Assembly: GCF_000971395.1 (NCBI RefSeq)
Contig: NZ_BBME01000020.1
Span: 1 to 64,000, forward strand
Length of the DNA: 64,000 nt
DNA from: Demequina iriomotensis
GTDB taxonomy: Bacteria > Actinomycetota > Actinomycetes > Actinomycetales > Demequinaceae
Direction of reading: 5' to 3'
The notes beneath the pieces were generated by a model. The model did no database searches, was not told the origin of the DNA, and saw nothing but the letters and a program-made list of their open reading frames with translations. How positions within the stretch are numbered: position 1 is the stretch's first letter; each line of letters starts with the position of its first letter. The position numbers and the translations under genes are program-made. This document shows positions 34,158 through 41,222 of the stretch, in pieces.

Positions 34158-34859
34158 TCATCCCGCGAGCGCGAAGCGCACGGCCGCGTCCGCGTGCAGC
34201 GCGAGCGCGTCGAGGTAGGGCGCGTCGACGTCGTCGGCCGTGAGCACCATGGGGATCTCGGTGCAGCCGGCGATGAGGCCCTGCGCACCCGCCGCGAACA
34301 GCTCGTCGGCGGCCTGGCGCATGAGCGCCCGTCCCGCATCGTCCACCACCCCGCGGGCGAGGCCGTCGTAGATGAGCGCGTGCACCTCGCTGAGGCGCGG
34401 CTCGTCCGGGACGAGCGCCTCGACGCCGCGCGCGGCCAGGCGCTCGCGGTAGAACGGCATGCGCATCGTGAAGCCGGTGCCGAGCAGGGCCACCCGCGAG
34501 AGCCCCGCGGTGCGCGCGGCGGCCGCGACCTCGTCGACGATGTGGATGACGGGGACCCCGGCGGCCTCCTGCACCTGGTCCGCGACCAGGTGCATCGTGT
34601 TGGCGCAGATGAGGATCGCCTCGGCGCCCCCGTCGGCCAGCCACCGCGCGTCACGCCCGAACGTGGCGGCGAGCCCGTCCCAGTCGCCCGCCGCCTGTGC
34701 GCTCTCGATCGCGGCCCACTCGTAGTGGCGGATGAGCAGGTCGGCGCTGGAGCCGGGGAGCGCGGCGGCGACGCCCTCGTGGAGCAGCCGCTCGTACTCG
34801 AGCGTCGAGTGCCAGGTGATGCCTCCGAGGAGGCCGATGCGGCGGGGCGAGGTGCGCAT
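34158..34859 (-). CDS. Aspartate/glutamate racemase family protein
   Basis: A 233-aa PLP-independent racemase-like enzyme. GLLGGITWHSTLEYERLLHEG is the family N-terminus. The two catalytic Cys lie in ICANTMHLVAD and IAGCTEIPMVL, as in YgeA-type broad racemases. Length is typical. It is preceded on its strand by TACGGT (34866-34871), 6 nt before the ATG. Confidence 0.88.
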   Translation of the reverse strand: MRTSPRRIGLLGGITWHSTLEYERLLHEGVAAALPGSSADLLIRHYEWAAIESAQAAGDWDGLAATFGRDARWLADGGAEAILICANTMHLVADQVQEAAGVPVIHIVDEVAAAARTAGLSRVALLGTGFTMRMPFYRERLAARGVEALVPDEPRLSEVHALIYDGLARGVVDDAGRALMRQAADELFAAGAQGLIAGCTEIPMVLTADDVDAPYLDALALHADAAVRFALAG

Positions 34860-34865
34860 GACCCG

Positions 34866-34871
34866 ACCGTA
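34866..34871 (-). promoter_or_regulatory. -10 box of the racemase gene
   Basis: TACGGT on the minus strand, 6 nt upstream of the ATG, back to back with the merR promoter. Confidence 0.45.
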
Positions 34872-34934
34872 CGCGGTGCGCGGGGTGCCGGGGGGTGGGA
34901 CCCTGGCCCCATTCCCCGCGACGCAACGTTCCCT

Positions 34935-34940
34935 TACGCT
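34935..34940 (+). promoter_or_regulatory. -10 box of merR
   Basis: TACGCT, 6 nt before the merR ATG. GTTCCC and GGAAAC flank it loosely as inverted halves. Confidence 0.45.
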
Positions 34941-34946
34941 GGAAAC

Positions 34947-35366
34947 ATGCAGATCGGCGAGCTTGCCGCGCGAGGCGGCGTCACGGCGAAGACCGTGCGG
35001 TACTACGAGAGCATCGGGCTCCTGGACGCGCCCGAGCGGCGCACCAACGGCTATCGCGACTACGGCGAGACGGCCCTCGAGCGGCTGCGCTTCATCCGCG
35101 ACGCGCAGGCGTCGGGCATGACGCTCGCGGAGACCGGCGACATCCTCCACATGAAGGACCGCGGGGAGAGCACGTGCGAGCACTCGCGCGCGGCGCTCGA
35201 GCGCCACCTGCGCGACATCGATGCGCAGATCGCGAGCCTGCTGGCCGCGAAGGCGGAACTCACGGCCTTGGCGCGGCGCGCGGACGCGCTCGACCCTGCC
35301 GACTGCAACGATCCCAACCGCTGCCAGGTGCTCGCGCTTGACCTTCCAGCCCACGGGAAGGCCTAG
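34947..35366 (+). CDS. MerR-family metal-responsive regulator
   Basis: A 139-aa MerR regulator. The N-terminal winged helix is MQIGELAARGGVTAKTVRYYESIGLL. A dimerisation coiled coil spans about 80-115. The C-terminal loop CNDPNRC is a CueR-like Cys pair. A further Cys in GESTCEHS is at the position that in ZntR, CadR or MerR contributes to divalent-metal binding; CueR has Ser there. It directly precedes copA, whose promoter lies inside the 3' end of this gene, so autonomous control of copA is strongly indicated. Confidence 0.9.
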   Translation: MQIGELAARGGVTAKTVRYYESIGLLDAPERRTNGYRDYGETALERLRFIRDAQASGMTLAETGDILHMKDRGESTCEHSRAALERHLRDIDAQIASLLAAKAELTALARRADALDPADCNDPNRCQVLALDLPAHGKA

Positions 35367-35369
35367 CGT
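35338..35369 (+). promoter_or_regulatory. MerR-type operator-promoter of copA
   Basis: TTGACC (-35, 35338-35343) and TAGCGT (-10, 35364-35369) are separated by 20 bp, the overlong spacer typical of MerR-regulated promoters. The spacer region carries the dyad CCTTCC-N8-GGAAGG (35342-35361). The -10 includes the merR stop codon, and the copA ATG follows 6 nt later. Confidence 0.88.
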
Positions 35370-35375
35370 GACGGC

Positions 35376-37739
35376 ATGAGCACCGACACGGCGCCCGCAG
35401 GCGCCCCCGAGACCCCCGAGCCGGCCGCGCCGGCCGCGCCGGCCGCCCCGCCCGCGGCCGTCGCGATCGAGCTGTCCGTGGGCGGCATGACCTGCGCCGG
35501 CTGCGCCACCGGCATCCAGCGCGGCCTCGCCGCCCTGCCGGGCGTGGGCGGGGCCGACGTCAACATCGCCACCCGCCGCGCGCGCGTGCTGCCCGACGGC
35601 ACGCTCGAGCCCGCCGAGCTCGAGGACACGATGCGCGCCGCGATCACCGGCCTGGGCTACCAGGTGCTCACCCAGCGCGCGGGGGAGGGCGACGCCGCGC
35701 ATCGTCCCGCCGCGAGCGGCCTCGACGCCCGCGCCGAGGAGGCCGAGGCGCAGGCCCGCAACGACACCCGGCGGATCGCCGGCTACCGTCGCCGGTTCCT
35801 CGTGGCCGCGGTGCTGTCGCTGCCCACGGTGCTCGTGTCGATGATCCCGGCGCTGCACTTCCCGGGCTGGGAGCTGGTCGCGGGCCTGCTCGCGACGCCC
35901 GTCGTGTGGTGGGCGGGCTGGCCGTTCCACGTCTCCGCCGTGAAGAGCCTGCGCCACGGCACCACCACCATGGACACCCTGGTGAGCCTGGGCACCGCGG
36001 TCGCGTGGACCTGGTCCGTCGCGACCCTGCTCGCGGGCGACCTGGGGCACGTGTACTTCGAGACGGGCGCCGTCATCGTCACGCTCATCGTGCTGGGCAA
36101 GTGGCTCGAGGTGCGCTCGACCGCGCATGCGGGCGACGCGATCCGGGCGCTCGGCGCGCGGCAGAGCGCGACCGTGGTGCTCGAGGACGGCACCGAGGTC
36201 CCACGCGCCGCCCTCGGCGTCGGGATGCGCTTCCTCGCGCGGCCCGGCGAGGCGATCGCCACGGACGGCGTGGTGGTCGAGGGCGAGGCCGCCGTCGACG
36301 CGAGCCTCGTGACCGGCGAGCCCGTGCCGGTCGCGGCGCGCCCCGGCGTCGAGGTGGTCGGCGGCACCATCGCGACCGACGGCGCGCTCACCGTCGAGGC
36401 GACGCGCGTGGGCGAGGAGACGATGCTCGCGCAGATCGCCCGCATGGTCGACGAGGCGCAGTCCGGCAAGGCTCGCGTGCAGCGGCTCGCGGATCGCATC
36501 GCCGGGATCTTCGTGCCCGTCGTGGTCGCGATCGCGGCGCTCACCGCGGCGGCGTGGCTCATGTGGACCGGCTCCGCCGTGGACGCCATGACGGCCGCGG
36601 TCGCGGTGCTCATCATCAGCTGCCCGTGCGCGCTGGGCCTCGCGACCCCCCTCGCGCTCATGGTCGGCACGGGCCGCGGCGCCCAGCTGGGCATCCTGGT
36701 CCGCGGCCCTCAGGCGCTCGAGGACGCGCGCCGGCTCCAGACCGTGGTGCTCGACAAGACGGGCACCCTGACCGAGGGCCGGATGGCCCTGGTCGCGACG
36801 CATGCCCCGGGCCTGGCGGACGATGCGGCGGGCACCCTGCTCGACGCCGTCGCCTCGGTGGAGGCGCGATCGGAGCATCCGGTGGCGCGCGCGATCGCGG
36901 AGTCGCGCGAGGCACGGGTCCCGCTCAAGGGCTTCCGGTCGACGCCCGGCCAGGGCGTGACGGCGACCGTGCAGCGGGCCGGCGTCGACGGCGCGCACGC
37001 CGATGTCACCGTCGGCTCGCGACGCCTGTTCGACAGCGTGCCCGCGGAGCTCGACGAGTGGGCCGTCGTGCGCGAGTCGCACGGCGAGACCGTGGTGCTC
37101 GCCGGCCGGGCCGCCCCGCTCGGGGGCGGCCTCCTGGGAGGCGCCGCATCGTCCACCCGTGCCCCGCTGGTCGCGGAGATGGCGATCGCGGTGCGCGACC
37201 GCGTCAAGGATTCCGCGCCCGAGGCCGTCGCCGCGCTGCGCGGCCTGGGCGTCGAGGTGGTCCTGCTCACGGGGGACAACCGGCGTGCAGCCGAGGCGGT
37301 CGGGACGGAGGTCGGCATCGAGCGCGTCATCGCCGAGGTGCTGCCCGGCGACAAGGAGGACGTGGTCCGGTCGCTCCAGGAAGGCGGCCGGCGGGTCGCG
37401 ATGGTCGGCGACGGCGTGAACGATGCGCCGGCGCTCGCGCGCGCCGACCTGGGCCTCGCGATCGGGACGGGCGCGGACGTCGCGCGCGAGGCGTCCGACC
37501 TCACCATCGTCTCGGGCGATCCGCGCGCAGCGGCCGACGCCATCGCGCTGTCGCGGCGCACCTACGCGACGATCCGCGGCAACCTCGTGTGGGCCTTCGC
37601 GTACAACGTCGCGGCCATCCCGCTCGCGGCGCTCGGCGTGCTGGACCCCATGATCGCGGCGGCGGCGATGGGGGCGTCGAGCCTGTTCGTGGTGGGCAAC
37701 TCGCTGTGGCTGCGGAGGTTCCGAGGGCTGCGGGGCTGA
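35376..37739 (+). CDS. copA: Copper-exporting P1B-type ATPase
   Basis: A 787-aa heavy-metal ATPase that pumps Cu(I) out of the cytoplasm. One N-terminal HMA domain has GMTCAGC (Cys40, Cys43), after a Pro/Ala-rich 28-residue leader. The transport site is Cys416-Pro-Cys418, the phosphorylated residue is Asp460 in DKTGT, and the A-domain TGEP and the hinge GDGVND are present. The late helices show YN and MGASS, the Cu(I) subgroup signature. It is the target of the adjacent MerR regulator. The reading frame is intact. Confidence 0.95.
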   Translation: MSTDTAPAGAPETPEPAAPAAPAAPPAAVAIELSVGGMTCAGCATGIQRGLAALPGVGGADVNIATRRARVLPDGTLEPAELEDTMRAAITGLGYQVLTQRAGEGDAAHRPAASGLDARAEEAEAQARNDTRRIAGYRRRFLVAAVLSLPTVLVSMIPALHFPGWELVAGLLATPVVWWAGWPFHVSAVKSLRHGTTTMDTLVSLGTAVAWTWSVATLLAGDLGHVYFETGAVIVTLIVLGKWLEVRSTAHAGDAIRALGARQSATVVLEDGTEVPRAALGVGMRFLARPGEAIATDGVVVEGEAAVDASLVTGEPVPVAARPGVEVVGGTIATDGALTVEATRVGEETMLAQIARMVDEAQSGKARVQRLADRIAGIFVPVVVAIAALTAAAWLMWTGSAVDAMTAAVAVLIISCPCALGLATPLALMVGTGRGAQLGILVRGPQALEDARRLQTVVLDKTGTLTEGRMALVATHAPGLADDAAGTLLDAVASVEARSEHPVARAIAESREARVPLKGFRSTPGQGVTATVQRAGVDGAHADVTVGSRRLFDSVPAELDEWAVVRESHGETVVLAGRAAPLGGGLLGGAASSTRAPLVAEMAIAVRDRVKDSAPEAVAALRGLGVEVVLLTGDNRRAAEAVGTEVGIERVIAEVLPGDKEDVVRSLQEGGRRVAMVGDGVNDAPALARADLGLAIGTGADVAREASDLTIVSGDPRAAADAIALSRRTYATIRGNLVWAFAYNVAAIPLAALGVLDPMIAAAAMGASSLFVVGNSLWLRRFRGLRG

Positions 37740-37830
37740 GGGGCCCAGCGCGATCCCTGCACCCCCCGCACCCGCGCCCGCGCCCCGGCACCCCGGCACC
37801 CCGCGCCCCCGTACCCCGGCACCCCCTCCG

Positions 37831-37889
37831 CAATGGGGCGCTGACGGTCGCGTTCGAGCCCTGGGCGCGTCCCATGGGGCGCTGACCGC
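37831..37889 (+). repeat. ATGGGGC-box repeat, copy D (half element)
   Basis: Direct ATGGGGC boxes at 37833 and 37874, 41 bp apart, each with a GCTGAC tail. No inverted partners. It lies between the convergent ends of copA and the PrsW-type gene. Confidence 0.7.
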
Positions 37890-37901
37890 CGCTGGACCGC
37901 T

Positions 37902-39047
37902 CTACCGCCCCACGATCGACCACGCGAGCGACGAGCGCGCCGACGTCACGCGCCCCGCGGCCTCCGCCGCCCTGCTCGAGATCATCCCGTCGCTGTGCGC
38001 CGCGACCAGCAGCGCGAGCTGCGCGCGCTGGAGGCGATGCAGATCCCGCGAGGCGGGCCGCCCGTGGCGGTCGCGCATCTCGGCGCGAGCGTGGCGGCGG
38101 CGGTTGCGCGTCGACAGCACCTCGAAGTCGGCGGGGCTCACCAGGTGATCGGGCACGGTGACGCGCGCCGTCCGCGCGAACACCGCGCGCTCGCGCAGGT
38201 GGCTCACGTGAAGCGTGGTGAGCAGCACCGCGACGATCGGCACGCCCTTGATGAGCGCCGAGCTCACCTGCGTCCCCTGGATCACGGGTGAGTTGAGGAA
38301 CGCGTGCAGCGCCATCGCTGCGCCGAGCGAGCCGAGCGCCACCGCCCAGCGCTGCAGGGCAGGCGCCACCGAGACGAAGAAGAACGCGATGCCGGCGCCC
38401 GCCACCGCCGAGAACGCGGCGTGGCTCCACAGCCCCGCGACGATGCCGCGGAGCACGAACATCTGGGTGACCGTCTCCATGGCGTCGCCCGCGAGCGCGG
38501 CGGTCCTTGCGGTGTAGAGGAAGCCCTCGACCACCTGGAACCCCAGGCCGATCATGCCGCCGTAGAACGCGCCGTCCGCGACCGTGCGGATGCGTGAGCC
38601 GGGGATCAGCGCGAGCGCGATGACGCCGAGCGCCTTGAGCGGCTCCTCGACCAACGGCGCCGCGATCGAGGACAGCCACAGCGAGTCCTCGCCCATCCGC
38701 GCGCCCACGATCGTGTGCATCGACGGCCCCGCGATGTGGGACATCCCCACCGCGACAACGGCGCCCCACAGCAGCGCACCGATCACGTTGATCACCCGGC
38801 GCCGCTCGTACAGCTCGAGCAGGTAGACCGCGGAGGCGAACACCAGCCCGTACGCGCCCCACACGGCGGCGGCGTAGAACCCCGACGCGGGGTTGGCGAG
38901 CAGCGACTCGAGCACCAGGGGCGCGACCTGGGAGAACGCCACGATGGCGAGCAGCACCATGGTCCAGAACACCCACGAGCGCCCGTCCACGAACGTCGGC
39001 GTGCGGGGCCGGAGCGTGCGAGCGCGCGCGCTCGCCTCGCCCGTCAC
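37902..39047 (-). CDS. PrsW-family intramembrane metalloprotease
   Basis: A 381-aa membrane protein with about eight transmembrane helices (residues 25-300) and a basic cytoplasmic tail. The family's active-site motifs are visible: VEEPLKALG (EExxK), FQVVEGFLYT (FxxxE), SHAAFSAVAG and MALHAFLNS (His in later helices). PrsW proteins cut anti-sigma factors or other membrane proteins. Start at a GTG overlapping the upstream stop (GTGA at 39044-39047). No anti-sigma gene is nearby. Confidence 0.87.
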   Translation of the reverse strand: MTGEASARARTLRPRTPTFVDGRSWVFWTMVLLAIVAFSQVAPLVLESLLANPASGFYAAAVWGAYGLVFASAVYLLELYERRRVINVIGALLWGAVVAVGMSHIAGPSMHTIVGARMGEDSLWLSSIAAPLVEEPLKALGVIALALIPGSRIRTVADGAFYGGMIGLGFQVVEGFLYTARTAALAGDAMETVTQMFVLRGIVAGLWSHAAFSAVAGAGIAFFFVSVAPALQRWAVALGSLGAAMALHAFLNSPVIQGTQVSSALIKGVPIVAVLLTTLHVSHLRERAVFARTARVTVPDHLVSPADFEVLSTRNRRRHARAEMRDRHGRPASRDLHRLQRAQLALLVAAHSDGMISSRAAEAAGRVTSARSSLAWSIVGR

Positions 39048-39646
39048 GAGGGCTCCGCGGGGAGCTCGAGGGAGCGGATGACGGTCTGCGCGGACGCCGA
39101 CGCGGCCTCCCATCCCGCCTGCGGCGTCGTGAGCAGCGCGACCACCTGCCGCGAGCCGTCGGAGACCACCCATGCCTGCCCGGACCGGAGGGGGTCCTGG
39201 AGGGCCACGGTCACCGCATCGTCCCCCGCGTCCGTGGTGAAGGCGCGAGGCGACGGCGCGACGGCGATCTCGCCCTGGCCCGCGGAGAGCCATTCGTCGA
39301 TCACGCCGTCGATGGCCTGCGCGGGGTGGAGGTCGGACTCGTGGGGGACGGTGATGACGAGGCTCGCGCCGCCCTGGGTCAGGGTGGTGACGCCGGGGCT
39401 CGCGGCCGCGACCGACCAGTCGTCGGTGACGGACACGGTGGCGCCGCCCCCGATCTCGACGATGCGCGGAGGCGCCGGTGCCGACACGGAGTCCGCGACC
39501 GCGGGCACGATCACGGCGTAGACCAGGGCGATCGCCATGACGATCGCGGCGCCCGCGAGCGAGCCGCGTCCGATGAGGCGCAGCGCGAGCGGCTCGGGGG
39601 GTTCTGCGGTGGCCGCGCCGGCGGCGGATGAGGCGCCGCTGCTCAT
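39044..39646 (-). CDS. Single-pass membrane protein coupled to the PrsW-type protease
   Basis: A 200-aa protein: a flexible N-terminus, one transmembrane helix (about 30-52), and an extracytoplasmic domain of about 145 residues (GGGATVSVTDDWSVAAASPG ... QAWVVSDGSRQVVALL). No family recognised. Overlap with the protease start suggests the two work together; it could be a substrate or adaptor, which is speculation. TAGCGT (39654-39659) lies 7 nt before the ATG. Confidence 0.6.
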   Translation of the reverse strand: MSSGASSAAGAATAEPPEPLALRLIGRGSLAGAAIVMAIALVYAVIVPAVADSVSAPAPPRIVEIGGGATVSVTDDWSVAAASPGVTTLTQGGASLVITVPHESDLHPAQAIDGVIDEWLSAGQGEIAVAPSPRAFTTDAGDDAVTVALQDPLRSGQAWVVSDGSRQVVALLTTPQAGWEAASASAQTVIRSLELPAEPS

Positions 39647-39653
39647 GGCTGCG

Positions 39654-39659
39654 ACGCTA
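39654..39659 (-). promoter_or_regulatory. -10 box of the PrsW-type operon
   Basis: TAGCGT on the minus strand, 7 nt before the ATG at 39646. Confidence 0.5.
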
Positions 39660-39691
39660 ACACGGGCAGGTCCCGCCCCCGCGCGGCGGGT

Positions 39692-40909
39692 CTAGATCGC
39701 GTCGAGGGCGCGCGCGAGGTCCTCGCGCAGGTCCTCGACGTCCTCGAGGCCGATGCTCAGCCGCACCGTGGCATCGGACATCCCGACGCGCGCGCGGCGC
39801 TCCGGACCGATCTTCCGATGCGTGGTGGTCGCGGGGTGCGTCGCGATCGACTTCGCGTCGCCGAGGTTGTTCGAGATCGCCACCACCTGCAGCGCGTCGA
39901 GGAAGCGGAACGCCGCGGCCTTGGCCTCCGGACCGTGGGGGTCGGTGCCGTCGGGAAGCGCGATGTCGATGGTCACCAGGGTGCCGCCCAGGGTCATCTG
40001 CGCCTTCGCGCGCTCGTGGTGCGGGTGCGAGGGCAGCAGCGGGTAGCGCGCGACGGCGACCTTGGGGTGCGCGTCGAGCCACGTCGCGAGGTCGAGCGCG
40101 GCGGCGGCCTGCGCCTTCACCCGCACGCCGAGCGTCTCGAGCGACTTGCCGAGCACCCAGGCGGTGAACGGGGACATCGTCGCGCCCATCGTGCGGACCA
40201 TCTGGCGCACCTTGTCGACGTACTCGCGTCCGCCCAGCACCGCGCCGCCCAGCACGCGGCCCTGGCCGTCGATGTGCTTGGTGGCGGAGTAGACGACCGC
40301 GTCGGCGCCCAGCGCGAGCGGCTTCTGCCCCAGCGGCGTCGCGAACACGTTGTCCACGATGAACAGCGCGCCCGCGCCCCTGGCGAGGCCGGCGACGAAC
40401 GGGATGTCGACCACGTCCTGCATGGGGTTGGTGGGCGACTCGCAGAAGACGGCGGTGGCCGGCTCGGCGAGCGCACGCTCCCAGTCATCGTTGACGTGGC
40501 CGTCGACGTAGTCGACGCGGATGCCCCAGTTCGCGAAGTACTCGTCGAACGTGGTGATTGAGGTGCCGAACAGCGCGCGCGACGCGACCAGCCGGTCGCC
40601 CTGGCGCAGGATCGCGGCGAGCGACACGAACACCGCCGCCATGCCGGTCGCGGTCGCGAAGCAGTCCTCGGCTCCCTCGATCGCGGCGAGGCGCTGCTCG
40701 AACATCGTCACCGTCGGGTTGGCGTACCGCGAGTACTGGTAGCGGTCGATCTCGCCGGCGAACGCCGCCTCCGCCTCGCGCGCGGTGGGGTAGACGTAGC
40801 CCTGCGTCATGTAGATCGGCTCGGACATCTCATCGAACGGCGACCGGGTGTGGCCGGCGTGCACGGCGAGGGTGTCGGGACGGAGCTGCGGGGCGTCTGC
40901 CGGGGTCAT
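39692..40909 (-). CDS. metZ: O-succinylhomoserine sulfhydrylase
   Basis: A 405-aa PLP enzyme of the Cys/Met metabolism family, making homocysteine from an activated homoserine and sulfide. RYANPTVTMFEQRLAAIEGA and the PLP-lysine site YSATKHIDGQGRVLGG are diagnostic. The TSI...FDEYFANWG region and closing VGMSDATVRLSIGLEDVEDL favour MetZ over cystathionine gamma-synthase, but the acyl donor (succinyl or acetyl) cannot be decided. It is probably leaderless. Confidence 0.88.
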   Translation of the reverse strand: MTPADAPQLRPDTLAVHAGHTRSPFDEMSEPIYMTQGYVYPTAREAEAAFAGEIDRYQYSRYANPTVTMFEQRLAAIEGAEDCFATATGMAAVFVSLAAILRQGDRLVASRALFGTSITTFDEYFANWGIRVDYVDGHVNDDWERALAEPATAVFCESPTNPMQDVVDIPFVAGLARGAGALFIVDNVFATPLGQKPLALGADAVVYSATKHIDGQGRVLGGAVLGGREYVDKVRQMVRTMGATMSPFTAWVLGKSLETLGVRVKAQAAAALDLATWLDAHPKVAVARYPLLPSHPHHERAKAQMTLGGTLVTIDIALPDGTDPHGPEAKAAAFRFLDALQVVAISNNLGDAKSIATHPATTTHRKIGPERRARVGMSDATVRLSIGLEDVEDLREDLARALDAI

Positions 40910-40915
40910 GGGGCC

Positions 40916-40921
40916 AGGCTA
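40916..40921 (-). promoter_or_regulatory. -10 box of metZ
   Basis: TAGCCT on the minus strand with 6 nt to the ATG. The absence of a leader rules out a SAM riboswitch. Confidence 0.5.
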
Positions 40922-40981
40922 CCGGGGCGGTCCGGGCCGCTTCGGTGCAGCGTGCCCCCATCCCGGCCGGGCCCGGGTCGC

Positions 40982-41118
40982 GATGGGGCGCTCACGGTCG
41001 ATCCGCGGGCTCCGCCGCCTCCCATGGGGCATCTGCGATCGGCGCACCGCTGGCCCCGGCAGCGGATGCCCCATGGCGCGCAGCCGGGTCCGGAAACCGA
41101 CCGTGAGTGCCCCATTCC
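40982..41118. repeat. ATGGGGC-box palindromic repeat, copy E
   Basis: A full element like copies A and B: forward boxes at 40983 and 41024, inverted boxes at 41068 and 41109, 41 bp spacing in both arms. The box sequences match A and B, while the spacers are largely different in sequence. Confidence 0.75.
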
Positions 41119-41175
41119 GGGGTGGGGGGTGACGGTGGTGGGGGGTGACGGTGGTGGGGTGGGGGCCGAGGCGGC

Positions 41176-41220
41176 GGACGATGCGGCGGCGGGCTGAGGG
41201 GCCCCACCGCCGCATCGTCC
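41176..41220 (-). terminator. Terminator built from an inverted GGACGATGCGGCGG pair
   Basis: A perfect 14-bp stem (41176-41189 with 41207-41220) with a 17-nt loop, 3 bp after the alpha-xylosidase stop. Each arm contains an exact copy of the abundant GGACGATGCG word. Confidence 0.8.
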
Positions 41221-41222
41221 CC

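Larger units (their letters stand above)
40910..41222. other. 313-bp gap with a repeat and a terminator
   Basis: Between the metZ promoter and the end of the alpha-xylosidase operon. Contains, in order, the metZ -10, repeat copy E, two copies of GGGGGGTGACGGTGGT (41122-41155 area) and the hairpin terminator at 41176-41220. No gene is supported. Confidence 0.65.

Noticed and set aside
35376..35460. Pro/Ala-rich start of copA as a wrong start codon
   Set aside because: The MerR-type promoter places the -10 exactly 6 nt before this ATG, so the long leader segment is probably real.
34860..37799. Minus-strand open frame of about 1000 codons opposite merR and copA, continuous with the racemase frame
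   Set aside because: Only the racemase part (34158-34859) has family motifs; the rest mirrors copA in reverse.
40910..40960. SAM-type riboswitch upstream of metZ
   Set aside because: The -10 box is 6 nt from the start codon, leaving no leader to fold.
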